Below are positions 1-8,112 of a DNA stretch of 19,198 bases, in pieces. The position numbers were made by a program, and so were the translations under genes. The notes under the pieces are model-generated. The model made no database searches. It was given only the letters and a program-made list of their open reading frames with translations, and was not told the origin of the DNA. Origin of the DNA: Candidatus Gastranaerophilales bacterium (GTDB lineage Bacteria > Cyanobacteriota > Vampirovibrionia > Gastranaerophilales > Gastranaerophilaceae). Every line of letters starts with the position of its first letter. Position 1 is the first letter of the stretch. Location of the stretch: the NCBI GenBank assembly GCA_021202305.1, contig JAJQDG010000109.1, positions 1-19,198 of the forward strand, read 5' to 3'.

Positions 1-1669
1 CAAATCTTGGATTATTTTCATTTATTTTTAAATCAACATCGCTGATTTTATTTGAAATTTCATCAAGCGAAAGTGCAAATTTTAATTTATCTTCGTCTTG
101 CGCGTTGATATTTTCCATTTTTTGATTTATGGAATCAAGCGCGCTTTGCACAAATTGCGGGTTAATGGATTCCAGCAATAAATCAAGTTTTGAGGCTATT
201 TCGTTTTTTTCGGCTGCTTCTGTCAGAAAATCAATTTTTCGGCTTAATGATTGCACCGCATCATCTTGATTTAATTCTTCAAGCTGCGCTTTAATCGGCT
301 CAAGATTAAGAGTTTCTTTTATTTGATTAATTTGCAGTATAAGAGAATCAAAGTCAAGCCCGCTTTGAATTGATTCAATCTTGTCAAGCAAATTTGATGT
401 TGCTTCATTGATATTTATAGAGGCTATGTCGTTTTTAAGAGTTAAAATTTCGCCGTTGATTGAATTAACAACGGTCAAAATGTTTTCATGCGCCGTTTTT
501 TGAAAACTTTCTTTAATTTCTGCGGTTTTAGAGTTAATTCCGTCTATTACAAGTGAATTTAATTTTTGAACTTCGCCGGTTAAATTAGTAATTGCTTCTG
601 TTGAATCCAGCGCTGAATTAACAACGGAATTTGAAATTTTATCAAACTGCGCATCAAATGAAGTTGTAATGCCGCCCAATTGTTCTTCTATAGAAGAATA
701 CAGCGCATTTTTAAACTCGGCGATTGAAGTATAAAGTTTTATAATATCTTCGCTTACGTTTGAACCGTTATTTGTTTTTAAACTTTCCAGCCTGTTTATG
801 ATATTGTTAAGCTGGCTTTGAAAAACAGCTCTAAAATCGTTTTCGCCGTTACTTTCCATAACCCGTTTAAATTCACCGAACAGGCTTGATAAAACACTAA
901 CTTTATCATTTATAGAATCAATATCGCTTTTTTCAGGCATTTCAAGCATAAATCTGTTCATTTGATTTATGACGGATTGCAGCGATTCATATTTTTCCGG
1001 ACCTTGAGCGGCAGTATTTTTGACCAGATTTTTAATTTCTTCCTGTTTGTCATTAACTGCATTTAATGCAGAAACAATGACATTTTGGCTGCCTTCTATC
1101 GATTCAAGAAAATAACGCAGACGCTGAAATTCCTCTCTTGAGCTTAATGCTTCAACTCTGCGCAGAAAATCCTGAAAATTGTTGTTTAGAACTTCCGTAA
1201 TTCCGTCATAAGATTTTGAAATGGCAACAATCTCATCGCACAGTTTTGTAATCTGCCCCCCTTGAGAGCTGTTTTTCATTGCTTCAAAAGATTTTATCAG
1301 AGAATCTGTTTGAAGTTCCTGACTGTTCATTTTGGAATGAAGCGCTTCAATATCGTTCAGAATTCTTGTTATTTCAGAATCTGCTTTTGGATTTTGAACG
1401 GTTTTTTCTACGTTTGCAATGAAATTTTCAAAAAGTGAAATGCGGTCTTCAATATCCTTGTATTTGTTTTCAAGAGCCGCAATTAAAGAATCGGAAACGT
1501 CGTTTGAAAGTTTATCAAACCCTTCAAGATTGGCATCTTCAACCCTTTTTACCAGATTATTTAAAAGCTCGTTGACATCGTTTTGCGACAATACGGGCTT
1601 ATCTGACAGGTTTCTTATGACGTTTGTCAATTCATTTACTTTAACTTCCAAATTACTGTTTGTGCTCAT
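1..1669 (-). CDS. Long coiled-coil protein, function unknown (C-terminus off the left edge)
   Basis: The minus-strand frame is open from an ATG at 1669 to the window edge, giving 556 residues without a stop. The protein starts MSTNSNLEVKVNEL and is almost wholly predicted helix with heptad-like spacing of I/L/V, many E, K, N, S and Q, and very few aromatic residues or cysteines. I see no signal peptide, membrane segment or enzyme motif, so a cytoplasmic filament-forming or scaffolding coiled-coil protein is likely. The start is uncertain: an in-frame GTG (1696) and TTG (1699) lie upstream, and only a weak GGA precedes the ATG. It follows udg by 79 nt on the same strand with no terminator between, so it may be the last visible gene of the tmk operon. 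I cannot name a family, and long coiled coils give misleading similarity. Confidence 0.8.
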   Translation of the reverse strand, partial: MSTNSNLEVKVNELTNVIRNLSDKPVLSQNDVNELLNNLVKRVEDANLEGFDKLSNDVSDSLIAALENKYKDIEDRISLFENFIANVEKTVQNPKADSEITRILNDIEALHSKMNSQELQTDSLIKSFEAMKNSSQGGQITKLCDEIVAISKSYDGITEVLNNNFQDFLRRVEALSSREEFQRLRYFLESIEGSQNVIVSALNAVNDKQEEIKNLVKNTAAQGPEKYESLQSVINQMNRFMLEMPEKSDIDSINDKVSVLSSLFGEFKRVMESNGENDFRAVFQSQLNNIINRLESLKTNNGSNVSEDIIKLYTSIAEFKNALYSSIEEQLGGITTSFDAQFDKISNSVVNSALDSTEAITNLTGEVQKLNSLVIDGINSKTAEIKESFQKTAHENILTVVNSINGEILTLKNDIASININEATSNLLDKIESIQSGLDFDSLILQINQIKETLNLEPIKAQLEELNQDDAVQSLSRKIDFLTEAAEKNEIASKLDLLLESINPQFVQSALDSINQKMENINAQDEDKLKFALSLDEISNKISDVDLKINENNPRF

Positions 1670-1748
1670 AGATTCTAATCCGTTCTTTTCATTCACCAAT
1701 GGTATTGTATCTTAAAATGCATATAATTTCTGTCTTTGTGTAGTTTTT

Positions 1749-2318
1749 TTACAACTGCGCCATTTTTTTTATCATTTTTAAATCCTTTAACATCAGTTCC
1801 CTCGGGGAGTTTGGTTCTGTGGAATGCTGTCTTAAAAGATAGGAAGGATGAAAAATCGGAACAAGCTTTATTCCGTTTTCATATTCAAAGACCCTGCCCC
1901 TTGCTTTTGTAATTGTGAGTTTTTTTTCTTTTATAAAACTCTCCATTGCCGTTGTGCCGCATAAAACTATAACTTTTGGTTTTACAATATCAATCTGCGC
2001 TTTTAAATTCCCTGCACAGGCTATTTTTTCAGCAGGCAAAGGTTTTCTGTTTTCGGGCGGGCGGCATTTTACAGTGTTTGCAATATACAAATGTTCTTTT
2101 CTGTTAAGTCCTGCTTGAACTAAAAATTCATTTAAAAGTTTTCCGGCGCGCCCCACAAAGGGAATTCCAATCTTATCCTCATCGGCGCCGGGAGCTTCGC
2201 CTATCAGCATGATTTTTGCATTCCGGCTGCCGTCCGAAAATACAATATTATTCCTTGTGCGAAATAAATCGCACTTTGTGCAGTTGTTTAGATTTTTTTT
2301 TAAATTTTCGAGTGTCAA
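1749..2318 (-). CDS. udg: Type-4 (Fe-S) uracil-DNA glycosylase
   Basis: This enzyme removes uracil from DNA to begin base-excision repair. The 189-residue protein has the family 4 landmarks in order: a CxxC at C13/C16, the water-activating motif GEAPG at 40-44, FVGRAG at 54-59, C85 and C101 completing the four 4Fe-4S ligands, and HPSYLLR at 157-163. Length is normal for the family. The start is a TTG whose TTGA overlaps the prs stop by 4 nt. The next in-frame ATG (residue 37) would delete the first two cluster ligands, so the TTG start is well supported. An AAAAGGA lies about 11 nt upstream. Its place behind prs and tmk puts uracil removal together with nucleotide supply. Family 5 is the main alternative, but the GEAPG motif and length fit family 4. 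Confidence 0.93.
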   Translation of the reverse strand: MTLENLKKNLNNCTKCDLFRTRNNIVFSDGSRNAKIMLIGEAPGADEDKIGIPFVGRAGKLLNEFLVQAGLNRKEHLYIANTVKCRPPENRKPLPAEKIACAGNLKAQIDIVKPKVIVLCGTTAMESFIKEKKLTITKARGRVFEYENGIKLVPIFHPSYLLRQHSTEPNSPRELMLKDLKMIKKMAQL

Positions 2319-3334
2319 TTGTTTTTATATTCCTTTTCAAATCCAAAAAGCGAACTTACGGATTGATCATCGTGAATTCTTGAAATTGCTTCTCCCAAAA
2401 GCGGCGCTACCGAAAGCTGTGTTATTTTTGCAGGAATATATTCTGAAGTTGATAAGGGTATTGTATTTGTTACAATAACCTCTTTTATGGGCGCTTCTTC
2501 CAAACGTTTTAAAGCGGGTCCTGAAAATACCGGATGTACCGCGCAAACATATACTTCTTTTGCGCCTTCTCTGATAAGGAGTTTTGCCGCCTCGCAGATT
2601 GTGCCTGCCGTATCAATCATATCATCGAACATGACACAGATTTTACCCTTAACATCGCCTATGACATGGTCTGCTACCGCAACATTGTGCTGCACCCTTC
2701 TTTTATCGATAATTGCCAGAGGACAATTCAATTGTTTTGCAAAGGCTCTTGTGCGCTGAACGCCGCCCGTGTCAGGAGAAACCGCAACAAGTTCGCTTTG
2801 ATTTAAATTCAGCTTTTTAACGTAATCAACAATAATACTGGTTGCATAAATGTGGTCAACCAGAATATTGAAAAATCCCTGAATTTGTCCGGTGTGTAAA
2901 TCCATTGCAAGAACTCTGTTTGCACCTGCTGTTGTTAATAAATCGGCAACAAGTTTGGCTGTAATTGCTTCGCGGCCTGAAGTTTTTCTATCCTGTCTTG
3001 CATAGCCGTAATACGGAATAACTGCCGTAATTGTTTTTGCCGAAGCCCTTTTAAACGCATCTATTATAATCAGAAGTTCAACAAGATTTTCATTCACGGG
3101 GTTGCATATCGGCTGAACCACAAAAACATCATCTCCGCGGATAGAATCTTGAATTTGAACATAAATCTCGCCGTCCGAGAAATTTTTAACTATCATAGGC
3201 CCTACCGAAGTTCCCAGATATTGTGCAATTTCTTCAGCTAAAATACTGTTGGAGCGTCCCGAAAACAGTTTTATATCATGAGTGGGCAGAACATTTCGCT
3301 GTTTTTCTAAACAGGCAAGAGTGCTTTCATTCAT
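2315..3334 (-). CDS. prs: Ribose-phosphate pyrophosphokinase (PRPP synthetase)
   Basis: Makes 5-phosphoribosyl 1-pyrophosphate from ribose 5-phosphate and ATP for purine, pyrimidine, histidine, tryptophan and NAD synthesis in the cytoplasm. From the ATG at 3334 the protein is 339 residues. It shows FSDGEIYVQI near 52-61, the flexible-loop segment YYGYARQDRK at 108-117, the metal-binding histidine region MDLHTGQIQGFF at 144-155, and the PRPP-binding loop VMFDDMIDTAGT at 234-245. The start was chosen because a strong AAAAGGGG lies 6 to 13 nt upstream and the ATG overlaps the glmU stop as ATGA. A reading beginning at 3388 has no such signal and lies inside glmU. It is about 24 residues longer than E. 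coli Prs, mostly at the N-terminus, as in cyanobacterial forms. Adjacent glmU-prs is also the Bacillus arrangement. Confidence 0.96.
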   Translation of the reverse strand: MNESTLACLEKQRNVLPTHDIKLFSGRSNSILAEEIAQYLGTSVGPMIVKNFSDGEIYVQIQDSIRGDDVFVVQPICNPVNENLVELLIIIDAFKRASAKTITAVIPYYGYARQDRKTSGREAITAKLVADLLTTAGANRVLAMDLHTGQIQGFFNILVDHIYATSIIVDYVKKLNLNQSELVAVSPDTGGVQRTRAFAKQLNCPLAIIDKRRVQHNVAVADHVIGDVKGKICVMFDDMIDTAGTICEAAKLLIREGAKEVYVCAVHPVFSGPALKRLEEAPIKEVIVTNTIPLSTSEYIPAKITQLSVAPLLGEAISRIHDDQSVSSLFGFEKEYKNN

Positions 3335-4614
3335 TTGATTTCCCCCTTTTTTATATAATTTTTGATTTCTTTTTGTGCCGCACGGCAAAGCCCGAGCGAA
3401 TAATCGTCTACATTTTTTGTAATAACAGAACCGGCGCCTATGAGCGAGTTTTCCCCTATTTCAACCGGTGCTACCAGAACGCAGTTTGAACCGATTGAAG
3501 CATTATCGTTAATTTTGGTTCTTGATTTTATTTTTGTTCTGGAATCGTAATTTGCAGTGATTGTCCCTGCACCTATATTTACATTTGAACCCACAGAGCT
3601 GTCGCCTACATAGCTCAAGTGGCAAATGTTTGTGCCGGATTTAACTTTTGCATTTTTTAATTCTACAAAATTGCCCAGTTTAACAAAGTCTTCTATTTCG
3701 CAGCCGCCTCTAAGGTGCGTAAAAGGACCTATTTTACAATTTTTTCCGATTTTGTTTTTTCCTTCTATAACAACCGAAGGCAAAATAACGGTATCAGGCT
3801 CAATTTCGGTTTCCGGAGAAATTGATGTTGTATGAGGATCAACAATTGTTACGCCGTTGTCCATTAATTCAGACAGTTTTCTTTCTTTCATTATGCAATA
3901 GCCTTGCGCCAAATGTTTTTTTGAATTTATTCCAAATATTTCATCACACGACTTTATAACGTACAGGCAAACTTTTTTTGAACGTTCCGCGCCCCATTTT
4001 ATTAAATCAGTAATGTAGTATTCACCCTGCGCATTTTGATTTTTAATTTCGTCAATTCCTTTTTTAACCGCTTCAAAATTAAAACAGTATATGCCGGCGT
4101 TTATTTCCTTAATTTGTTTTGTTTTTAAGTCTGCATCTTTTTCTTCTACTATTTTTTTTACATTTCCTTTGTTATCGCGGACAATCCGCCCGTATCCCCG
4201 GGGATTATCAAAAACCGCGCTCATAACCGTAATGTCGGCGCGGTTTTCATTATGGAAATTAACAAAATCTTCTAAAGTGTTCTGTCTGATTAAAGGTGTA
4301 TCCCCGCAAAGAACAAGCAGATTTCCCTTAAATTCTTCAAGCTCAAATGAAGCAATTTTAAGAGCATGCCCCGTACCTAATTGTTCTTTTTGCAAGACTG
4401 TTTTTGTTTTTGGATAATTCCTGTCAAGATATTCTTTTACCAAAGATGCTCCGTGTCCTATAACAACAATATTTTCGGCAGAAAAAGAAATGTTGTCCAA
4501 AACGCGTGCAATAAGGGGTTTATTAAAAATTTCATGAAGAACCTTGGGGGTGCCGGATTTCATTCTTGTTCCCTTGCCTGCGGCAAGTATAACGGCTTTT
4601 AAGTCTTTTTCCAT
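3331..4614 (-). CDS. glmU: Bifunctional UDP-GlcNAc pyrophosphorylase / GlcN-1-P acetyltransferase
   Basis: Acetylates glucosamine-1-phosphate and couples it to UTP to give UDP-GlcNAc for peptidoglycan and, if present, lipid A. From the ATG at 4614 the protein has 427 residues. The N-terminal nucleotidyltransferase domain has LAAGKGTRMKS at 10-20, the CGDTPL metal-binding Asp near 105, and an FGINSKKHLA segment near 227-236. The C-terminal left-handed beta-helix domain has the acetyltransferase His in CHLSYVGD (His332) followed by VNIGAGTITANYD. It is some 30 residues shorter than E. coli GlmU. An in-frame GTG at 4620 is an equally plausible start, since AAAGG lies 10 nt ahead of it. The longer frame from 4656 lacks a ribosome binding site and adds residues before the usual N-terminus. 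The stop overlaps prs as ATGA. Confidence 0.95.
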   Translation of the reverse strand: MEKDLKAVILAAGKGTRMKSGTPKVLHEIFNKPLIARVLDNISFSAENIVVIGHGASLVKEYLDRNYPKTKTVLQKEQLGTGHALKIASFELEEFKGNLLVLCGDTPLIRQNTLEDFVNFHNENRADITVMSAVFDNPRGYGRIVRDNKGNVKKIVEEKDADLKTKQIKEINAGIYCFNFEAVKKGIDEIKNQNAQGEYYITDLIKWGAERSKKVCLYVIKSCDEIFGINSKKHLAQGYCIMKERKLSELMDNGVTIVDPHTTSISPETEIEPDTVILPSVVIEGKNKIGKNCKIGPFTHLRGGCEIEDFVKLGNFVELKNAKVKSGTNICHLSYVGDSSVGSNVNIGAGTITANYDSRTKIKSRTKINDNASIGSNCVLVAPVEIGENSLIGAGSVITKNVDDYSLGLCRAAQKEIKNYIKKGEIK

Positions 4615-4682
4615 TTCCACTAAACTACAGCCTTTCTCACCCCAGGATTTTCCCATGAAAAAATAATGAATTAAATAAAAAA

Positions 4683-5609
4683 TTACGTTTTATTAAGCAA
4701 CTTCAAAGCGTTGATTAAAAGATTATTTTTCGGATATTTTTCTAAGCCTTCTCCTAAAATATTTTTTGCAAATGCGATATCTCCTCTTGAGTAATAAATT
4801 TGGCTCATTTCAAGGTATTCTTTGGGGCTTGAAGGTTTTTTTAAATTTAATTTTTGAATTGTTTCTTTATATTCATTTTCCATATCAAGAACTTTATAGC
4901 AAAGTGCAAGATTGCTTAAATAAATAATTTCAGGGGAAATTTCAACTGCACGTTCAAAATTTTCAAGCGCGGTTTTGTAGTTTCCTCTTTTAAAATTTGC
5001 AAGCCCTATGTAATTGTAGCATTCGCCGTTTAAGCCGGAATTTTCCCCGAGTGCGTATTCAAAAGCGTTTATCGCCTTTAAAATTTTATTTTGATAGAGG
5101 TAAATTTTTCCAAGTTCAAGATAATATTCTTTTTCATCGGGCTCAAATTCAATTGCAAGAAGCATGTTAGAAAGTGCAGAATTAAAATCTTTGTCTAAAA
5201 TGCAAATTTTAGCATAATAATAAAGAATTTCAGGCGTCTGTGCGATTTCGGGGTTTATATCAACGGCAGTTTTAAAATATTTTTTAGCATCTGTGGAATT
5301 TCCTTCTTCAATTGCAAGTATGCAAAGCCCGATATAAGCCTCGTAACAGGTTTCATCAAGCTTAATTGCTTCATTCAGGGCGGTTCTTGCTTCTTCAATA
5401 CGGTTTATCTTTTTACAAACCTCGTACTTTAAAAGAAGCTCTTTGACAGTTAAATTTTTATTTTTTTCGGTTTTTTTTATTTCAGTATAAGCTTTTTTAT
5501 AATCACCCGATTCAAAAAACCCTTGTATTTCTTCTGTCTCAACGGCAAGACCGTTGAGCGGAAGAAAAAAAAGTAAATATATCAAAAAAAATCTTATAAA
5601 AGTCCGCAA
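4683..5609 (-). CDS. Secreted or periplasmic TPR-repeat protein
   Basis: A 308-residue protein with a Sec-type signal peptide (MRTFIRFFLIYLLFFLPLNG, likely cut after GLA near residue 22) and no lipobox cysteine, followed by tandem tetratricopeptide repeats to the C-terminus. Examples are the segments around FESGDYKKAYTEI, YLELGKIYLYQNKILKAINA and YIGLANFKRGNYKTALENFE. TPR superhelices bind proteins, so an extracytoplasmic scaffold is likely; the partner is unknown. It starts at a TTG (5609) inside the end of tmk, with TTGGAG 5 nt upstream, giving a 16-nt overlap and likely coupling. The stop lies about 65 nt before glmU. It has no catalytic motif, and TPR similarity alone cannot name a function. 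Confidence 0.85.
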   Translation of the reverse strand: MRTFIRFFLIYLLFFLPLNGLAVETEEIQGFFESGDYKKAYTEIKKTEKNKNLTVKELLLKYEVCKKINRIEEARTALNEAIKLDETCYEAYIGLCILAIEEGNSTDAKKYFKTAVDINPEIAQTPEILYYYAKICILDKDFNSALSNMLLAIEFEPDEKEYYLELGKIYLYQNKILKAINAFEYALGENSGLNGECYNYIGLANFKRGNYKTALENFERAVEISPEIIYLSNLALCYKVLDMENEYKETIQKLNLKKPSSPKEYLEMSQIYYSRGDIAFAKNILGEGLEKYPKNNLLINALKLLNKT

Positions 5610-6205
5610 ATTTGCTCCAATACTTTTTTATGAATATTTTCTATGCTGTCATCTGCATTTATTATTTTTACTCTTTCAGGCTCAAATTTTGCTATTTCAA
5701 GATAACCCTTTTGTAATTTTTTATGAAAACCGATATCTTCTTTTTCAAGCCTGTCTTTTATTTTACCTACCCTTTTTTGAGCCGATTCGGGCGGCAAGTC
5801 AAAAACAAAAGTTAAATCCGGTTTTAATCCTTCCGTTGCAATTTCATTCATTTTTTTTAATTCTTCAATGTTTCCGCCCCGTGCGTATCCTTGATAGCAG
5901 ATGGTTGAATCCGTATATCTGTCGCACAGTACAATTTTTCCTTCATTTAACGCTGGTTTTAGAGTAAATTCAACATGCTGCGCTCTATCGGCAAGAAAAA
6001 TAAAAGTTTCTGCCCTGTCTGAAACCGGTTTATCGTAGTGAAGAAGAATTTCCCTCAGCTTTTCTCCTAATCCGGCGGCGCCGGGTTCAAGGGTTTTTAT
6101 ACAGCCGATATTTTTTTCATCCAGATATTTCTTTAATAATTCAAGCTGGGTTGTTTTTCCGCAGCCGTCTATCCCTTCAAAAGTAATAAATAAACCCTTT
6201 TTCAT
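5594..6205 (-). CDS. tmk: Thymidylate kinase
   Basis: Phosphorylates dTMP to dTDP with ATP, an essential step in dTTP synthesis. The 203-residue protein has the P-loop GIDGCGKTT at 11-19, an EPG element at 40-42, the DRY motif at 95-97 followed by STICYQGYARG, and a LID-like segment RVGKIKDRLEKE near 145-156. The ATG at 6205 has AAAAGGGGA 7 nt upstream, and it is the first gene of the minus-strand operon. One oddity is that the usual T-R-E-P-G-G-T segment reads TLEPGAAG, so the common arginine and second glycine are replaced. The P-loop, DRY motif, length and the rest of the fold look normal, so I take it as active. Confidence 0.94.
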   Translation of the reverse strand: MKKGLFITFEGIDGCGKTTQLELLKKYLDEKNIGCIKTLEPGAAGLGEKLREILLHYDKPVSDRAETFIFLADRAQHVEFTLKPALNEGKIVLCDRYTDSTICYQGYARGGNIEELKKMNEIATEGLKPDLTFVFDLPPESAQKRVGKIKDRLEKEDIGFHKKLQKGYLEIAKFEPERVKIINADDSIENIHKKVLEQICGLL

Positions 6206-6227
6206 TAAAATATCCCCTTTTGTTTTA

Positions 6228-6238
6228 ATTATAGTATA
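6228..6238 (-). promoter_or_regulatory. Probable -10 region of the tmk operon promoter
   Basis: On the minus strand two overlapping -10-like hexamers, TATACT and TATAAT, lie 23-33 nt ahead of the tmk ATG and upstream of its AAAAGGGGA. I found no good -35 at 16-18 nt spacing, so the exact promoter is uncertain. The position in a divergent intergenic region and the absence of any other upstream gene on this strand support it. Confidence 0.4.
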
Positions 6239-6276
6239 ACCAAAAAAAGGACTATTCTCTATTTAAATCCTCTTGT

Positions 6277-6305
6277 TTTACATTCTTTTTTGTTTAGAGT
6301 AAATT
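6277..6305 (+). promoter_or_regulatory. Probable sigma-70-type promoter for the scaffold/GGGtGRT operon
   Basis: TTTACA (6277-6282) and TAAATT (6300-6305) are separated by exactly 17 nt, and the expected transcript would start about 25 nt before the ATG at 6336. A strong AAAAGGAG (6322-6329) follows. The elements lie in the 130-bp divergent region shared with the tmk promoter. Confidence 0.5.
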
Positions 6306-6335
6306 TATCTTGTGAGTACATAAAAGGAGTAAAAA

Positions 6336-7037
6336 ATGGATTCAATTCAGGTTTCTAAAGAAGTTGAACAAATGTGTCCCATAAAAAGGGGAGTAAAGGG
6401 CGAACCTGCTCCTATTCCTCAAGAAGGAATGTGGACAAAAGCAAAAGAAATTAAAGATATTTCAGGCTTGACCCATGGCTGCGGCTGCTGCGCACCCCAG
6501 CAGGGAACATGTAAATTAACTTTAAACGTTAAAAATGGCGTTATTCAAGAAGCGCTTGTTGAAACAATCGGATGTTCCGGCATGACTCATTCTGCCGCAA
6601 TGGCCGGGGAAATTTTACCCGGAAAAACAATCCTTGAAGCGCTTAATACCGACCTTGTCTGCGATGCGATAAATGTTGCAATGAGAGAGTTATTTCTTCA
6701 AATTGTATATGGCAGAACTCAAACCGCATTTTCAGAAGGCGGCTTGCCTGTCGGCGCCGGCTTAGAAGATTTAGGCAAGGGATTATGCTCCATGGTGGGT
6801 ACAATTCATTCAACAAAGCAAAAAGGCGCAAGATATCTTTCTTTAACGGAAGGGTACATTTTAGAATTAGGTCTTGATAAAAATAATGAAGTAATAGGCT
6901 ACAAATTCATTAATTTAGGCAAATTTATGGATGCCGTTAAAAAAGGCGCCGATCCCAAAGAAGCTTATGAAAAAAATATAGGCACTTACGGCAGATTTAA
7001 TGAAGCCGTAAAAACGGTCGACCCGCGCAGGGAATAA
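6336..7037 (+). CDS. NifU-like, cysteine-rich iron-sulfur scaffold-type protein
   Basis: A 233-residue protein resembling the IscU/NifU N-terminal scaffold fold. It has HGCGCCAPQQGTC at 47-59 where the first NifU ligand region would fall, then IGCSGMTHSAAMAGEIL at 79-95, which matches the GC-x-ASS segment around the second ligand, and a third candidate in GLCSM (C151). Cysteines at 14, 49, 51, 52, 59, 80, 109 and 151 make it unusually thiol-rich for its length. It is longer than IscU and has extra C-terminal sequence after 160. The ATG has AAAAGGAG 6 nt upstream. It is followed 43 nt later by a GGGtGRT-family gene, a pairing I recall from other anaerobes. Cluster binding is inferred from the fold, and the client is unknown. 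No isc or suf partner lies in the window. Confidence 0.82.
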   Translation: MDSIQVSKEVEQMCPIKRGVKGEPAPIPQEGMWTKAKEIKDISGLTHGCGCCAPQQGTCKLTLNVKNGVIQEALVETIGCSGMTHSAAMAGEILPGKTILEALNTDLVCDAINVAMRELFLQIVYGRTQTAFSEGGLPVGAGLEDLGKGLCSMVGTIHSTKQKGARYLSLTEGYILELGLDKNNEVIGYKFINLGKFMDAVKKGADPKEAYEKNIGTYGRFNEAVKTVDPRRE

Positions 7038-7080
7038 TTCCAAATTTAAGTTGAAAGTTAAAATAGTAAAGGAAATAAAA

Positions 7081-8079
7081 ATGGCAAAATTTGAAGGACA
7101 GGACAGACGTGAAAAATCTTTAGCCAAAGCGCTTGAACAATTCGGCTTTAAATCTTTGGATGAAGCTAATGAATTGTGTCTGTCAAAGGGAATAAATGTT
7201 GATGAAATAGTTAAGGGTATTCAGCCGATAGCTTTTGATAATGCTTCGTGGGCATATACTTTAGGCTGCGCTGTTGCTATTAAAAGGGGAATTACAAATG
7301 CAGCGGATGCGGCAGAGGCAATCGGTGAAGGCTTGCAGGCCTTTGCAGTTCCCGGGTCAGTCGGCGATACAAGAAAAGTCGGTCTGGGTCATGGAAATCT
7401 GGGTGCAATGCTTTTAAGGGAAGAAACTCAATGCTTTTGTTTTTTGGCAGGGCATGAATCTTTTGCTGCGGCAGAAGGCGCAATAGGTATTGCAAAAAAT
7501 GCCAATAAAGTAAGAAAAAACCCTTTGAGAGTTATTTTAAACGGGCTTGGCAAAGATGCCGCTTATATTATTTCAAGGATAAACGGCTTTACTCATGTTG
7601 AAACAGAATATGATTATAAAACCGGTGAATTAAAAATAGTTAAAGAAACTCCGTTTTCAGACGGTGAACGCGCAAAAGTTAAATGTTACGGCGCCGATGA
7701 TGTATCTGAAGGCGTTGCAATTATGATTAAAGAAGGCGTTGATGTTTCCATAACCGGTAATTCAACGAACCCCACAAGATTTCAACACCCTGTCGCAGGT
7801 ACATACAAGAAATGGGCAATTGAAAACGGTAAAAAATATTTCTCGGTAGCTTCAGGCGGCGGAACCGGCAGAACACTTCATCCTGATAACGTTGCGGCAG
7901 GTCCTGCTTCATACGGTATGACGGATACAATGGGCAGAATGCATGGCGATGCGCAGTTTGCAGGCTCATCTTCGGTTCCGGCACACGTTGAAATGATGGG
8001 TGTTATCGGTATGGGAAATAACCCCATGGTAGGTGCTACGGTTGCAGTTGCAGTCGCAGTTGAAAATGCTGCAAAATAA
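7081..8079 (+). CDS. GGGtGRT family protein, function not established
   Basis: A 332-residue soluble protein with the family signature SGGGTGRT followed by LHPDN near residues 258-270. Other glycine-rich conserved-looking blocks are VGLGHGNLGAM, LAGHESFAAAEG, ILNGLGKDAAYIISRI and a C-terminal MMGVIGMGNNPMVGA. There is no signal peptide or membrane segment. I chose the ATG at 7081 because GTAAAGGA lies 7 nt upstream; an earlier in-frame TTG at 7051 has no ribosome binding site. It is cotranscribed with the NifU-like gene and ends at a strong terminator, so the two form a self-contained unit. Whether it is an enzyme is unknown; the conserved Gly-rich and His/Asp residues suggest ligand or cofactor binding. 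Confidence 0.92.
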   Translation: MAKFEGQDRREKSLAKALEQFGFKSLDEANELCLSKGINVDEIVKGIQPIAFDNASWAYTLGCAVAIKRGITNAADAAEAIGEGLQAFAVPGSVGDTRKVGLGHGNLGAMLLREETQCFCFLAGHESFAAAEGAIGIAKNANKVRKNPLRVILNGLGKDAAYIISRINGFTHVETEYDYKTGELKIVKETPFSDGERAKVKCYGADDVSEGVAIMIKEGVDVSITGNSTNPTRFQHPVAGTYKKWAIENGKKYFSVASGGGTGRTLHPDNVAAGPASYGMTDTMGRMHGDAQFAGSSSVPAHVEMMGVIGMGNNPMVGATVAVAVAVENAAK

Positions 8080-8112
8080 TTAACAGCCGTAAATTTTGCA
8101 AATTCTGCTTAT

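Noticed and set aside
1419..1715. 98-residue plus-strand open frame opposite the coiled-coil gene
   Set aside because: Serine/Phe-rich mirror of the A-rich coiled-coil coding strand, with no ribosome binding site and no homology; the minus-strand frame is open for 1669 nt.
1670..1748. Promoter or terminator between udg and the coiled-coil gene
   Set aside because: A TACAAT near 1700 is possible as a -10 on the minus strand, but no matching -35 was found, and no stem-loop with a T-tract is present.
4615..4656. Longer glmU start at 4656
   Set aside because: No ribosome binding site precedes it, and the added residues (MGKSWGEKGCSL) precede the normal N-terminus of the nucleotidyltransferase domain.
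5554..5967. 137-residue plus-strand open frame opposite tmk and the TPR gene
   Set aside because: It lies antisense to two well-supported genes, is rich in Phe/Leu from complementary A-rich codons, and has no ribosome binding site or recognisable motif.
7051..7080. Upstream TTG start of the GGGtGRT gene
   Set aside because: No ribosome binding site, whereas GTAAAGGA is placed correctly for the ATG at 7081.
8084..8092. GCCGTAAAT after the GGGtGRT gene as another sigma-28 -10 element
   Set aside because: It has no TAAA-type -35 at the required distance and lies upstream of a terminator, so its likeness to the element at 9222 is probably chance.
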